A stretch of 64,000 bases of DNA, from assembly GCF_002906165.1 (NCBI RefSeq), contig NZ_PPCN01000004.1, forward strand, positions 186,001-250,000, in the 5' to 3' direction. The DNA comes from Roseibium marinum. Lineage in GTDB: Bacteria; Pseudomonadota; Alphaproteobacteria; Rhizobiales; Stappiaceae. The notes under the pieces were generated by a model. It worked only from the letters and a program-made list of their open reading frames with translations. It had not been told where the DNA came from and searched no databases. This document shows positions 9,555 through 17,478 of the stretch, in pieces (positions within the stretch are counted from its first letter, which is position 1; each line of letters begins with the position of its first letter). Made by a program: the position numbers and the translations under genes.

Positions 9555-10003
9555 GCCGCGGCGCCATCCTCTTTCTGTTTGGTCTCGATCTGCTCGAGCG
9601 CATCCACCACGGCGTCGAATGTCAGCATGGTGGATGCATGCCTGGCCTTGTACTCTCTCACCGGTTCAAGGAATTTGAGGTCGGCGAAGCGTCCCCCCGG
9701 CGGGGTTCCGCCTTCCTTCAACATCGCGCGCATGGTGTCGCGGACATCGCGCAACTCCTCGGCCGTCGACCCGACGACATTTTGCGCCATGATGGCGGAA
9801 GACGCCTGACCGAGCGCGCAGGCCTTTACGTCATGAGCGAAATCCGTCACCACTCCGTCCTTCACGCAAAGATCGACGAGAACGGTCGAGCCGCAGAGTT
9901 TGGAATGCGCCTTCGCGGTCGCGTCCGGATGCTCCAGACGGCCGATCCGCGGGATATTTCCGGCAAATTCCAGTATCCTGGCGTTGTAGATATCGTCGAG
10001 CAT
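9551..10003 (-). CDS. Iron-sulfur cluster scaffold protein, IscU/NifU-N-like
   Basis: A 150-residue IscU/NifU N-terminal-type protein, a family on which 2Fe-2S and 4Fe-4S clusters are assembled. It keeps two of the three cluster cysteines, Cys37 (KLCGST) and Cys62 (KACALGQASS). The third is replaced: RHASTML near residue 121-127 stands where IscU has K-C-S, and the usual aspartate after the first CG is Ser39. The start at 10003 has GAAGAGG upstream and matches the family N-terminus LDDIYNARILE; an ATG 51 bp upstream is less likely. It overlaps yidD by 4 bases. Whether it still assembles clusters is uncertain. Confidence 0.88.
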   Translation of the reverse strand: MLDDIYNARILEFAGNIPRIGRLEHPDATAKAHSKLCGSTVLVDLCVKDGVVTDFAHDVKACALGQASSAIMAQNVVGSTAEELRDVRDTMRAMLKEGGTPPGGRFADLKFLEPVREYKARHASTMLTFDAVVDALEQIETKQKEDGAAA

Positions 10004-10302
10004 ACTCGCCTCTTCGTGAATGCCTGTGATACGCGACACATTGATGGCGCACATCTTTCATATATATAGATCAGACGCCACGGCAATTTCGCAAGGGGCT
10101 GAGTGGTCGCAGCCGGTGATTGCAAGAGACGCATAGGCGCTTGCAACCGGCCAGCACCGCCCGGAGACTGTGAGTTGGCTTTTGGACGGAGTATGATAAG
10201 GATCCGCGGCGTGAAAACCCGATCTTTATCATTGGATGTCTTGATCTGTGCACCAACGAGCGCCGTATGACGAGTGACAAAGGTAATATTGCGAGGATTT
10301 CC

Positions 10303-10938
10303 ATGGACGCCGTCCTCAAGCCGGTAGCAAAACCACTTGAACGCAAGACCCCGGACCAGTTGCATCGCCCGAGCCGGGAAGAGGCGGAGGCCGCCGTGCG
10401 CACGATCCTTGCATGGACGGGCGACGACCCGGACCGGGAAGGCCTGGCCGACACGCCCAAGCGGGTCGTCAAGGCCCTGAGCCAGCTCTACAGCGGTTAT
10501 TACGAGGACCCTGCGGAACATCTTGAGCGGACGTTCGAGGATGTCGGCGGGTATCGGGACATCGTCGTTGTACGCGGCATCCCGTTCCACTCCCACTGCG
10601 AGCATCACATGCTGCCCTTCATCGGCGAGGCGCATATCGCCTACTATCCGGCTGAAGGGGTCGTCGGGCTTTCAAAACTTGCCCGCGTTGTCGATATCTA
10701 CGCCAAGCGGTTGCAGACCCAGGAGAACTTGACGGCGCAGATCGCATCGGTCATTGACGATACGCTGGCACCGCGCGGCCTTGCCGTGATGCTGGAAGCA
10801 GAGCATCAGTGCATGACCATGCGCGGCGTGCAAAAACCGGGGGTCTCCACGATCACCACCCAATTCACCGGCGTGTTCCAGGACGATCCGGCCGAGCAGG
10901 CCAAATTCATGACCCTGGTACGCGGCAAGGGCTTTTAA
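10303..10938 (+). CDS. folE: GTP cyclohydrolase I
   Basis: Converts GTP to 7,8-dihydroneopterin triphosphate, the first step of folate (and pteridine or queuosine) synthesis. The 211-residue protein carries [11 protein letters not shown] with zinc ligands Cys99 and His102, and the third ligand Cys170 in [11 protein letters not shown]. The [20 protein letters not shown] segment is typical of bacterial FolE. The ATG at 10303 has GCGAGGA about 7 bases upstream; an ATG at 10267 would add 12 residues. The divergent 299-bp gap to the scaffold gene contains AT-rich TATATATA near 10060 and no other gene. hisI follows 48 bp downstream. Confidence 0.96.
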   Translation: MDAVLKPVAKPLERKTPDQLHRPSREEAEAAVRTILAWTGDDPDREGLADTPKRVVKALSQLYSGYYEDPAEHLERTFEDVGGYRDIVVVRGIPFHSHCEHHMLPFIGEAHIAYYPAEGVVGLSKLARVVDIYAKRLQTQENLTAQIASVIDDTLAPRGLAVMLEAEHQCMTMRGVQKPGVSTITTQFTGVFQDDPAEQAKFMTLVRGKGF

Positions 10939-10986
10939 GGTTCCCGCCCCTGCCGGTCTTTATCTTCTGGCAAGGGCTTCTCCCAG

Positions 10987-11442
10987 ATGTCTCAAACTGA
11001 ATTTTCCGAGCGCGGCGACAAGAAAGCGGTCGAAGACGGCGATCTCCTGATGCCGAAATTCGATGCCGACGGCCTGATTGCAGCGGTCGTGACGGATATC
11101 GCCACCGGCGATGTGCTCATGGTCGGCTACATGAACGCCGAAGCGCTGCAACGCACGATCGACACCGGAGAGGCCTGGTACTGGAGCCGCTCGCGCCAGA
11201 GCTTCTGGAAGAAGGGCGAGACCTCGGGCCAGATCCAGAGCGTTCACGAAATCCTCACCGACTGCGATCAGGATGCTCTCGTGCTCAAGGTATCCGTTGC
11301 CGGCAACGGCGCCACATGTCACGTCGGTTACAGGTCGTGTTTCTACCGCAAGATCGTCGCGCCCGACACAGGCCCGCTGCGCCTTGAAAAAGTCGAAGCC
11401 GAAAGGGTCTATGACCCGCAGGATGTCTACGGGAAAGTATAA
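10987..11442 (+). CDS. hisI: Phosphoribosyl-AMP cyclohydrolase
   Basis: Catalyses the third step of histidine biosynthesis, opening the adenine ring of phosphoribosyl-AMP. The 151-residue protein has the family core: [25 protein letters not shown], the metal-binding [11 protein letters not shown] and the C-terminal [13 protein letters not shown] with zinc cysteines. It is the stand-alone form, not fused to HisE, as is usual in alphaproteobacteria. It lies in the same direction right after folE and is probably co-transcribed. A GC-rich hairpin at about 11493-11508 followed by a T-poor run is a weak candidate terminator. Confidence 0.96.
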   Translation: MSQTEFSERGDKKAVEDGDLLMPKFDADGLIAAVVTDIATGDVLMVGYMNAEALQRTIDTGEAWYWSRSRQSFWKKGETSGQIQSVHEILTDCDQDALVLKVSVAGNGATCHVGYRSCFYRKIVAPDTGPLRLEKVEAERVYDPQDVYGKV

Positions 11443-11521
11443 CCGCCGGTCAGCGGCGGCACCGCAACCCGGAGAAAAGCCGGCCCATCCGGCCGGTCGT
11501 TTCCTGTCAGGCCGCCTTTTT

Positions 11522-11953
11522 TCAGGCCATCGTGATGTAACTGCGCATCTGTTCGGCTTCGAGTTCGACCTGCGCAATTTTGAATTTCACCACGTCACCG
11601 ATGGAAATCACACCGGCGAGCTTGCCGTTCTTGACCACCGGCATATGCCGGAAGCGCCCCTTGGTCATCCGTGCCATCACCTCGTTGACACTGTTTTCTT
11701 CCGTGCAGGTCATGACATCCTTTGTCATGACGCTGGAAACTGGAAGCTTGAGCGCCGACTCACCCTGCGTTCCGACGACACGGACGATGTCGCGTTCGGA
11801 CACAATCCCTTCGATCGCCTCGTTGCCGTCGCAGACAACGACAGCACCGATCTTGTGTTTTGCCAGGGTTTCACAAACTTCGCTCAACAACACGTCACTG
11901 CGCACAGTGATCGTGTCGTGGCCTTTTCCACTCAAGATTGCGGCAACGGTCAT
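11522..11953 (-). CDS. Two-CBS-domain protein
   Basis: A 143-residue protein built of a CBS pair (Bateman module): first domain about residues 8-68 ending GIVSERDIVRVV, second about 75-130 ending GVISIGDVVKFKI. CBS pairs bind adenine nucleotides such as AMP, ATP or SAM and usually act as regulatory modules. No effector domain is attached. GGGAGAGGTG lies before the ATG. It converges with hisI and is separated from the rhomboid gene by about 100 bp. Many alphaproteobacteria carry such stand-alone proteins, with no settled function. Confidence 0.92.
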   Translation of the reverse strand: MTVAAILSGKGHDTITVRSDVLLSEVCETLAKHKIGAVVVCDGNEAIEGIVSERDIVRVVGTQGESALKLPVSSVMTKDVMTCTEENSVNEVMARMTKGRFRHMPVVKNGKLAGVISIGDVVKFKIAQVELEAEQMRSYITMA

Positions 11954-12053
11954 TTTTGCACCTCTCCCATGGCATCAACCGGCCCGTTTCACACGGGGCA
12001 CGCGTATCATGGCAAAAAAAACCGTTCACGCAAACCGTTGAGGTGACAACCAG

Positions 12054-12839
12054 TTAAATTCGCCGCCGGGGAACCGGATCCAGAAAGGGGAAAAGCGCGA
12101 GGCCGGCGACAAATCCGCCGATGTGCGCCTGCCAGGCGACGCTGGCCGGCTGGCCGGCGACCGGACCGCTCATGATGCCGAAAAACAGGTTCAGGCCAAA
12201 CCATACGGCAACGAACACCAGCACCTGCCGGTTCTGGAAACAGTCGGCCAGCGGCTGAGCGGGAACGGAATAGGCGCCCTGGTCGGAGCGCCGGAAGGCT
12301 CCCAGCGGACCGCCAAGTTCGAAAACGAACCGGATTGCGGCCGCCATCTGGCCGGAAACCGCGGCCGAGGCGCCGATCATCGGCGCGGTTTCACCCCAAT
12401 GGGTTGCCAGATGCGCGGCGGCCCCGCCTATCGAACACAGGGCGGAGAAGACCAGAAACCGCATTGTTCCGAAACGGCGCGCGACGGCGCTGCCGAAGAT
12501 CGCCATCCAAAGCAGATTGAAGATGATATGCATCGCGCCGCCATGCAGCAGGCTGTAAGTGACGCTGCTCCAGACGCTGGAAGCCATGTCGAGCGGGCTC
12601 AGGCTCGAGAATGCGGCATATTTGGCCGGCCAGAAGGCGAAAAGGTAAATGATCCAGTTGTCCCAGCTCAACGGCAACACGTAAGTCCGCAGCACATGGA
12701 TTGCGATCATCGCCCCTCCGAGCCAGACGATGACATCGGGAAGATTGAACACAGGTGGAGCGGAAGGTGGCTGAGGTCCCCTTTCCTGCCCGTTTTGCTC
12801 ACGCCGGGCGCGCTCTTCATCGAATTTGTAGACGTTCAT
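12054..12839 (-). CDS. Rhomboid family intramembrane serine protease
   Basis: A 261-residue polytopic inner-membrane protein with about six hydrophobic helices after a 30-residue basic, proline-rich cytosolic tail. The rhomboid signatures are present: HGGAMHIIFNLLWM (helix-2 His/Asn region), the serine motif GASAAVSG and the catalytic histidine in AWQAHIGGFVAG. GASA instead of GASG at the nucleophile loop is a small departure from the consensus. Substrates cannot be predicted. A palindromic repeat lies about 45 bp upstream of its start. Confidence 0.9.
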   Translation of the reverse strand: MNVYKFDEERARREQNGQERGPQPPSAPPVFNLPDVIVWLGGAMIAIHVLRTYVLPLSWDNWIIYLFAFWPAKYAAFSSLSPLDMASSVWSSVTYSLLHGGAMHIIFNLLWMAIFGSAVARRFGTMRFLVFSALCSIGGAAAHLATHWGETAPMIGASAAVSGQMAAAIRFVFELGGPLGAFRRSDQGAYSVPAQPLADCFQNRQVLVFVAVWFGLNLFFGIMSGPVAGQPASVAWQAHIGGFVAGLALFPFLDPVPRRRI

Positions 12840-12882
12840 GGACCCTGTGCCTTTGACTGATTTTTCTTCCGGAGCAACCTGC

Positions 12883-12945
12883 TTTCAGATCGTCCCATAT
12901 GACAGCAGAAAAGTTGATCGATCTTGAAGCGCCAAGGGGCATCTT
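12883..12945. repeat. Intergenic palindromic repeat, copy 2 (degenerate)
   Basis: This shares with the element at 2098-2170 the left arm CAACCTGCTTTCA, the right arm CAGCAGAAAAGTTGATCG and the GAAGCGCCAAGGGGCAT-type tail. It lies 44 bp upstream of the rhomboid start, a placement like that of copy 1 before the acyltransferase. Confidence 0.5.
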
Positions 12946-12975
12946 ATCCGCGTTCGAGCGAATGCGGGATCATAA

Positions 12976-13143
12976 TACCAAAGAGTATTGCTTGTGACCG
13001 CTCTGATGGCCCATTGCCGTCTACCGGCGAGGCGCATCGCGTAGCGCGGTCCGGTTGACCGGGCGAGCGGTGCAACGAAGTCCGGCGGGCGTGAATGGGC
13101 CTCCAAACGCGGTCTGATGAGTCATAGTCGACACTCTTTGGTA
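12976..13143. repeat. Long imperfect inverted repeat, possible MITE-like element
   Basis: The outer ends TACCAAAGAGT (12976-12986) and ACTCTTTGGTA (13133-13143) are exact reverse complements. Interrupted matches continue inward (TGAC, GGCCCATT, CCGGCG against their complements), and an inner hairpin CGGTTGACCG lies near 13051. No open frame of quality is present. The length and terminal inverted repeats fit a non-autonomous mobile element or a structured RNA; target-site duplications are not obvious. Confidence 0.5.
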
Positions 13144-13147
13144 CAAG

Positions 13148-13192
13148 AACAAAAAAACGAAGCGCCAGCCATCGAACGGATGACCAGCGCTT
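13148..13192 (-). terminator. Rho-independent terminator, leftward
   Basis: Reading the minus strand there is a stem CGAAGCGC...GCGCTTCG with partly paired interior (bases about 13159-13192), followed by a run of seven T. It has no annotated gene immediately upstream on that strand, which is the main argument for a small RNA ending here. Confidence 0.7.
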
Positions 13193-13400
13193 CGCCATGC
13201 CCCCCTTGAAACGGTCGCGTCCCCACACGTGCCGCCCAGGTAAGTCGTTCACGGGTTCTCCGGCGTCTGTTTTTCCCGGTGTGCCTTTTGCGGCCATTTC
13301 TTCCGGTTCGCAGCCTGGAAAACGGCGGCTTCCTCCCACCCGCAACTTGTCGTGAACAGAACGTTAAGCTGCCAGCGTCCGCGGCGCAAAACAAGCTTTA
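13150..13400 (-). ncRNA. Candidate small RNA (low confidence)
   Basis: A strong leftward terminator at 13148-13192 closes a roughly 200-base GC-rich stretch with no convincing protein frame. The start region near 13390-13430 is AT-richer and could hold a promoter, divergent from the PAS gene. I checked for the conserved loops of SRP RNA, tmRNA and RNase P RNA and did not find them; a divergent 6S-like RNA cannot be ruled out by eye. The start coordinate is a guess. Confidence 0.3.
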
Positions 13401-13580
13401 CCGGAATTTAACCTTAATAAAGCCGCCAGAATTCAGGAAAACCCTCGATCCGCCGACTTGGCACACCGCCTGCTTAGCATCAGCCAGAAACCAACAGGGA
13501 AGAACATTCGTCCCGTTTTGAAACAGACAGTGTCTTGAGACGGAACACCGGACGAAAGAATGGCGAAGAGGCGAAACAAG

Positions 13581-14225
13581 ATGAAACACGGCGTAACGCA
13601 AACCCTTTATTCCTACTGGGACAATCTGCGCGGCGCGCGCCCCGCTCCTAACCGCAGTGAAGTCGATCCGGGTGAGATTCGCGGTCTTCTGGGAGATACG
13701 TTCATCCTTGAGGTGAACAATCCGCAGGATGTCCGATATCGCCTTGCCGGAACCCGGCTGTGCTCGGCGCATTGCCGGGAGCTGAAGGGCCGCAATTTCC
13801 TGCGCGGCTGGAGCACCAAGGACCGGGAAGCCCTTGAGAGCCTGATCGCGGCCATCTCCGAGGACGCAGCCGCGGCGGTCATCGGTGTGAACGGCCAGGC
13901 GGAACGCGGCCAGGTCCTGCAGATGGAAATGCTGCTGGTACCGCTCAACGTTCCCGGCGAAGGACGCATCCGCATTCTGGGAAGCTGCACGCCGATGGAA
14001 AAACCCTACTGGATCGGACTGCATCCGATCCTCAACCAATCCATAAGCAGCCTGCGCCTGGTCTGGCCCGACGAACGTCCCTATTTCATGGAACAACGGG
14101 CAACACTCAATCCGATTCTTCCGCGCTTCACCGCGGAAGGGATGACCATGCCGACACCGCCGCTCCCGCGGGGCGCCGAAAAGAAAGTCGGTCATCTGAC
14201 CGTTTATTCCGGTGGCAAACCGTAG
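13581..14225 (+). CDS. PAS_5-type PAS domain protein
   Basis: A 214-residue soluble protein matching the alphaproteobacterial PAS_5 family (single PAS-like domain about residues 10-150). Typical features are the SYWDNLRGARPAPNRSEVDP opening, then the FILEV, VRYRLAGTRLC and GRNFLRGW blocks. There is no output domain, so the role is probably sensory or regulatory. The ATG at 13581 has AAGAGGCG upstream; an ATG seven codons earlier at 13560 is possible. The 700-bp region upstream holds repeats and a possible small RNA. It is followed after about 290 bp by the PilZ gene, and that gap holds a CCGCTGG/CCAGCGG hairpin near 14249-14278 but no gene. Confidence 0.85.
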   Translation: MKHGVTQTLYSYWDNLRGARPAPNRSEVDPGEIRGLLGDTFILEVNNPQDVRYRLAGTRLCSAHCRELKGRNFLRGWSTKDREALESLIAAISEDAAAAVIGVNGQAERGQVLQMEMLLVPLNVPGEGRIRILGSCTPMEKPYWIGLHPILNQSISSLRLVWPDERPYFMEQRATLNPILPRFTAEGMTMPTPPLPRGAEKKVGHLTVYSGGKP

Positions 14226-14511
14226 CGCCGGGCGGACTCCATTGCTGCACCGCTGGACCGGCCGGTCCGGACCAGCGGCGCTCGGACTGAAGGGATGCGG
14301 CATGAAAAGTTGCGCCCTTGGAAACTTCAATTTCTAATCGTTATTTCAACCCTTCCTTCCGTCTTCCTCGTGTTTTGCTCCGTGGAAGAGAAATTAATGT
14401 GTCCTGACCCTAGACCTGAGCGATCTGTAGGCTAAACTCTTACACATCGTTAACCTCAACTGCCTAAAGTGCTTAAGATAAATACCGGGAATCCCTTCCC
14501 GGCCGGAGGCA

Positions 14512-15180
14512 GTGCGGGTCCCGCACGGTATTGGAAAAACAGGCATGGGCGCCGGATTGGCAACAGCACCAGAGGGAAGCAGATCGCTTCAAGTCACTGA
14601 TCGCCGGCGACATCAACGGGTTCAGGTCAACATTCTGGGCCGGTTCATGCTTGAGGACCGCCGCGAATATCCTTGTCAGGTGATCGACATGTCTCCCGGC
14701 GGAATGGCGATGATCACGCCTGTTACCGGACGCGTCGGCGAACGTGTGATCGCCTACCTCGACCATCTGAGCCGTGTGGAAGGGCAGATCTCCCGCCTGG
14801 TTGACGGAGGCTTTGCCGTCGAACTGCGGAACACGGCGCGCAAGCGCGACAAGATCGCCAATGTCCTGACATGGCTGGCCAACAGGGATGAGCTCAATCT
14901 TCCCGAAGACCGTCGTCACGACCGCTTCGTGCCGAAGAACCCGATGACCCGAATGATCCTGCCGGACGGTTCCGAGCACATGTGCCGTATTATCGACGTC
15001 TCCCTGTCCGGAGCGGCAATCGCGACCGAAATCATGCCGCATATGGGCGACGCAATAACCCTGGGCAAGATGCATGCCCGCGTTGTCCGGCCCATCGAGG
15101 GTGGCATAGCGGTGGAGTTCGCCGCAGTCCAGAACCGCGACATTCTGGAACAGCATATCTCGTCTTCCGGCGACAGTTGA
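14512..15180 (+). CDS. Protein with two PilZ domains, c-di-GMP binding
   Basis: A protein of up to 222 residues with two tandem PilZ modules. The first has RRRHQR (about residue 31) and DMSPGG; the second has RRHDR (about residue 133) and DVSLSG. These match the RxxxR and D/NxSxxG motifs that grip cyclic di-GMP. No other domain is present, so it is probably an adaptor that senses c-di-GMP and acts on a partner. The GTG at 14512 has GGAGG only 2 bases upstream, too close to be ideal; an ATG at 14545 is the alternative. A BTLCP peptidase gene follows 445 bp downstream. Confidence 0.85.
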   Translation: MRVPHGIGKTGMGAGLATAPEGSRSLQVTDRRRHQRVQVNILGRFMLEDRREYPCQVIDMSPGGMAMITPVTGRVGERVIAYLDHLSRVEGQISRLVDGGFAVELRNTARKRDKIANVLTWLANRDELNLPEDRRHDRFVPKNPMTRMILPDGSEHMCRIIDVSLSGAAIATEIMPHMGDAITLGKMHARVVRPIEGGIAVEFAAVQNRDILEQHISSSGDS

Positions 15181-15624
15181 TTTCTGATCATCGATTTCAG
15201 GGCACGGACCCTCGGGTCCGGCACCTGCTTTCCGGACAAATCGGCTCATCCCGCTTCATATTGCGGTAATGCGTGCAATCCTTCCGGTGCGCACCGACTT
15301 TTTTTCACGCAAACCTGTAAAAATTTTTCGGGACCGCGAAGCCGCGAAACGCGCTTGCCATGCGCGCTGAACGGTGGCTAATCCGCACTCGCCGTCCTCG
15401 CAATTTCCGGGCTTCGAACACTGCATCTCTTAAATTTCAGACACTTATGGAGGATATGTCGAATTTTATGAAAATTCGACTACAACTTAGCTAAAACAAG
15501 TATCAAATAAAATTATAACTTAGATAAAACAAATCTAGAATTCTATTACTATTTTACAACCGAGATTTTCTTGAAGTAAAACGACTGGATGCATCGTTAC
15601 GTCAGCCTTGGGGAGGGCGAAACG
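15181..15624. other. AT-rich intergenic region before the BTLCP gene
   Basis: The segment 15430-15580 is strikingly A/T-rich compared with the surrounding GC-rich DNA, with runs such as AAATAAAATTATAA. It probably contains the promoter of the BTLCP gene and could be a site for an AT-preferring regulator. No gene is seen in it. Confidence 0.5.
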
Positions 15625-16242
15625 ATGAGTTTACTTCGAAAGATCTTGATAGCATCCGCCATGATGATGCCGGCTGCCCTGATGACAGGGACCGCCGCCA
15701 GTGCCGACCCCGGCCGTTTCATGGAGATGAACACGGTGGTGAAAGCCCCCATCGGTCACAAGCAGTTCTGCCGCGACTACGCCTGGGCCTGCCCGAAAGA
15801 ACGTTACGAACCGGTCGTGGTGCGCCTGGACGAAGCGCGCTGGCAGGAACTCATCGACATCAACACCGAGGTCAACCGGCGTGTCCGGCCGATGACCGAC
15901 GAGGATCTCTTCGGCGAGGCCGAACGCTGGACCTATCCGGTCGAGGGCTATGGCGACTGCGAGGAATACGTTCTGGAAAAACAGCGCGTCCTTGTTGAGG
16001 CGGGTTGGCCCAGAAGCGCGCTTCTGATCACTGTTGCCAAGGACGTCAAGAATTCGGGGCACGCGGTGCTGACAGTCAGGACCGACCACGGAGACGTGAT
16101 CCTCGACAATCAGATCGAGGCGGTTCTGCCATGGTATTCGACACCTTACCGCTACATCAAACGCCAGTCGGCCAGCTCGACCGTGGTCTGGACGGGCATT
16201 TCCGACACCCGTGTCACGACGGTCAGCAGCGTGTCCAGATAA
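15625..16242 (+). CDS. Transglutaminase-like cysteine peptidase (BTLCP/LapG-like), stand-alone
   Basis: A 205-residue secreted protein with an N-terminal signal peptide ending near AASA (residues 24-27). The BTLCP fold carries the triad Cys112 (GYGDCEEY), His146 (SGHAVL) and Asp161 (VILDNQ). The D-C-E arrangement around the cysteine matches the calcium-binding acidic residues of LapG. The founding LapG clips TAAG/PAAG sites of large adhesins in the periplasm. This copy is far from an adhesin gene but follows a c-di-GMP-binding PilZ gene. The start at 15625 has GGGGAGGG upstream; an ATG 36 bases earlier lacks one. It could process a different substrate from the copy at 43413. Confidence 0.88.
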   Translation: MSLLRKILIASAMMMPAALMTGTAASADPGRFMEMNTVVKAPIGHKQFCRDYAWACPKERYEPVVVRLDEARWQELIDINTEVNRRVRPMTDEDLFGEAERWTYPVEGYGDCEEYVLEKQRVLVEAGWPRSALLITVAKDVKNSGHAVLTVRTDHGDVILDNQIEAVLPWYSTPYRYIKRQSASSTVVWTGISDTRVTTVSSVSR

Positions 16243-16348
16243 GGCCGCAACCGGCCACAACAGGATAGGGATTGGTTCGGTTCGCCGAACCGCTTGGACA
16301 ATCCGGTCGCGTCCCCACCCTCCCCATCCCTACCACGACCGGATCCAG

Positions 16349-16388
16349 GAAGCCGGCCTGCCCCCGCAGGCCGGCTTCCGCCTTTTCC
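16349..16388. terminator. Terminator between convergent genes
   Basis: A perfect 13-bp stem (16349-16361 with 16366-16378, four-base loop CCCC) is followed on the plus strand by CGCCTTTTCC. It sits between the BTLCP gene and the leftward gamma-carbonic-anhydrase-like gene and mainly terminates the former. Confidence 0.8.
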
Positions 16389-16404
16389 GATCATGGCAGG
16401 CTGT

Positions 16405-16932
16405 TCAAATCTCGCTCAATCCCGCCTTGAAGCGCCGCCAGTTGCGGACATAGCCTTCGGCTGATTTGCGCAGACCGTCCACCGCCTCTTCGCTCAGCGT
16501 CCGGATGACCTTACCCGGCATGCCGACGACCAGAGAGTTGTCGGGAATTTCCTTGCCTTCCCTGATCAGGGCATTCGCGCCGATGATACAGTTTTCACCG
16601 ATCACCGCACCGTTCAGGATGGTGGCGCCCATGCCAACGAGGGAATTGTCCCCGATGGTGCAGCCGTGAAGAATGGCCTTGTGGCCAATGGTACAGCCCG
16701 CGCCGATGGTCAACGGAAAGCCCAAATCCGTGTGGAAGACACAGCCGTCCTGTACATTCGAGCGCGGACCGACCGTGATGGGTTCGTTGTCGCCGCGCAG
16801 GATGGCCCCGAACCAGACGCTTGCCTCTTCCAACAGGCGGATATCCCCCATCAGCGTGGCGGTCGGGGCAATCCAGTATTCACCGTTACCGGGAAAGGCG
16901 GGCCTGCGGCCCTCAAGCGCGAAAACCGGCAT
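16405..16932 (-). CDS. Gamma-carbonic-anhydrase-like protein (YrdA/PaaY type)
   Basis: A 175-residue left-handed beta-helix protein of hexapeptide repeats (I-G-x-N-x-x-I-G pattern) with a C-terminal helix. The zinc-ligand histidines of the gamma-CA fold are present in CVFHTD and [10 protein letters not shown]. Members are trimeric metalloproteins; some have carbonic anhydrase activity and others bind CoA thioesters, so the reaction is uncertain. It starts 6 bp after the small membrane-protein gene and is presumably in one operon with it. Confidence 0.9.
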   Translation of the reverse strand: MPVFALEGRRPAFPGNGEYWIAPTATLMGDIRLLEEASVWFGAILRGDNEPITVGPRSNVQDGCVFHTDLGFPLTIGAGCTIGHKAILHGCTIGDNSLVGMGATILNGAVIGENCIIGANALIREGKEIPDNSLVVGMPGKVIRTLSEEAVDGLRKSAEGYVRNWRRFKAGLSEI

Positions 16933-16938
16933 GGGACC

Positions 16939-17265
16939 TCACGAATAGCCGACGAGGACAAGTGCGACATTCATCACCATGATACCGGAACACATGCTCC
17001 ACATCCCGGCGATTGTGGAGGACGCGACCAGCCAGCCCAGGGGCCTGTTTTCCATACGCCGCCCGCGTATGGCGTTGCGCATGATGATGAACGGCCCCGC
17101 GAAGATGCACATCACAACGCCAGTCAGAAACGCCATGACGCTCTCTCCCGCGAAATTGAAGCGCGGCGGTTCTCTCGTGACCAGCTGATAGAGACTGCCG
17201 AGCACACCCGCGGCCACAAACCCGGCGCATGCGATATATCCAACGAGAAGTAGATCGAAAAACAC
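16939..17265 (-). CDS. Small integral membrane protein, conserved hypothetical
   Basis: A 108-residue protein with three to four predicted membrane helices: residues 4-26, about 42-62, and two in 76-106. It resembles short membrane proteins of unknown function found in Hyphomicrobiales. A GTG start at 17265 has AAGGGG upstream. It is tightly followed by the gamma-CA-like gene. There is no motif to suggest a function. Confidence 0.75.
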   Translation of the reverse strand: MFFDLLLVGYIACAGFVAAGVLGSLYQLVTREPPRFNFAGESVMAFLTGVVMCIFAGPFIIMRNAIRGRRMENRPLGWLVASSTIAGMWSMCSGIMVMNVALVLVGYS

Positions 17266-17478
17266 GCCCGTTAACCCCTTGTTAACTCTTCCGTCCGGAA
17301 AGTGATTAAGAAATCCTAAAGGGTCAAGAGCAAAGACTGTGCCGGAAGGGCAAATGGGCGTAATCCCTGTAAAACGGCCACTTCGGCCCTCGACAGAAAC
17401 ATCCCCGAGCGGGACGTCTGTTCCGATTCAGGACAAGATGTCCCAGAACCGCGCAGTTTCCGCATTGGAGTCTGACCG

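Noticed and set aside
13122-13394. Small protein frames over the possible small RNA
   Set aside because: The translation is low in coding character and the terminator stem lies inside the frame.
13150-13400. SRP RNA, tmRNA or RNase P RNA at the orphan terminator
   Set aside because: Conserved loops of these RNAs (for example GGTCAGG...GGAAGCAGCC of SRP RNA) were not found.
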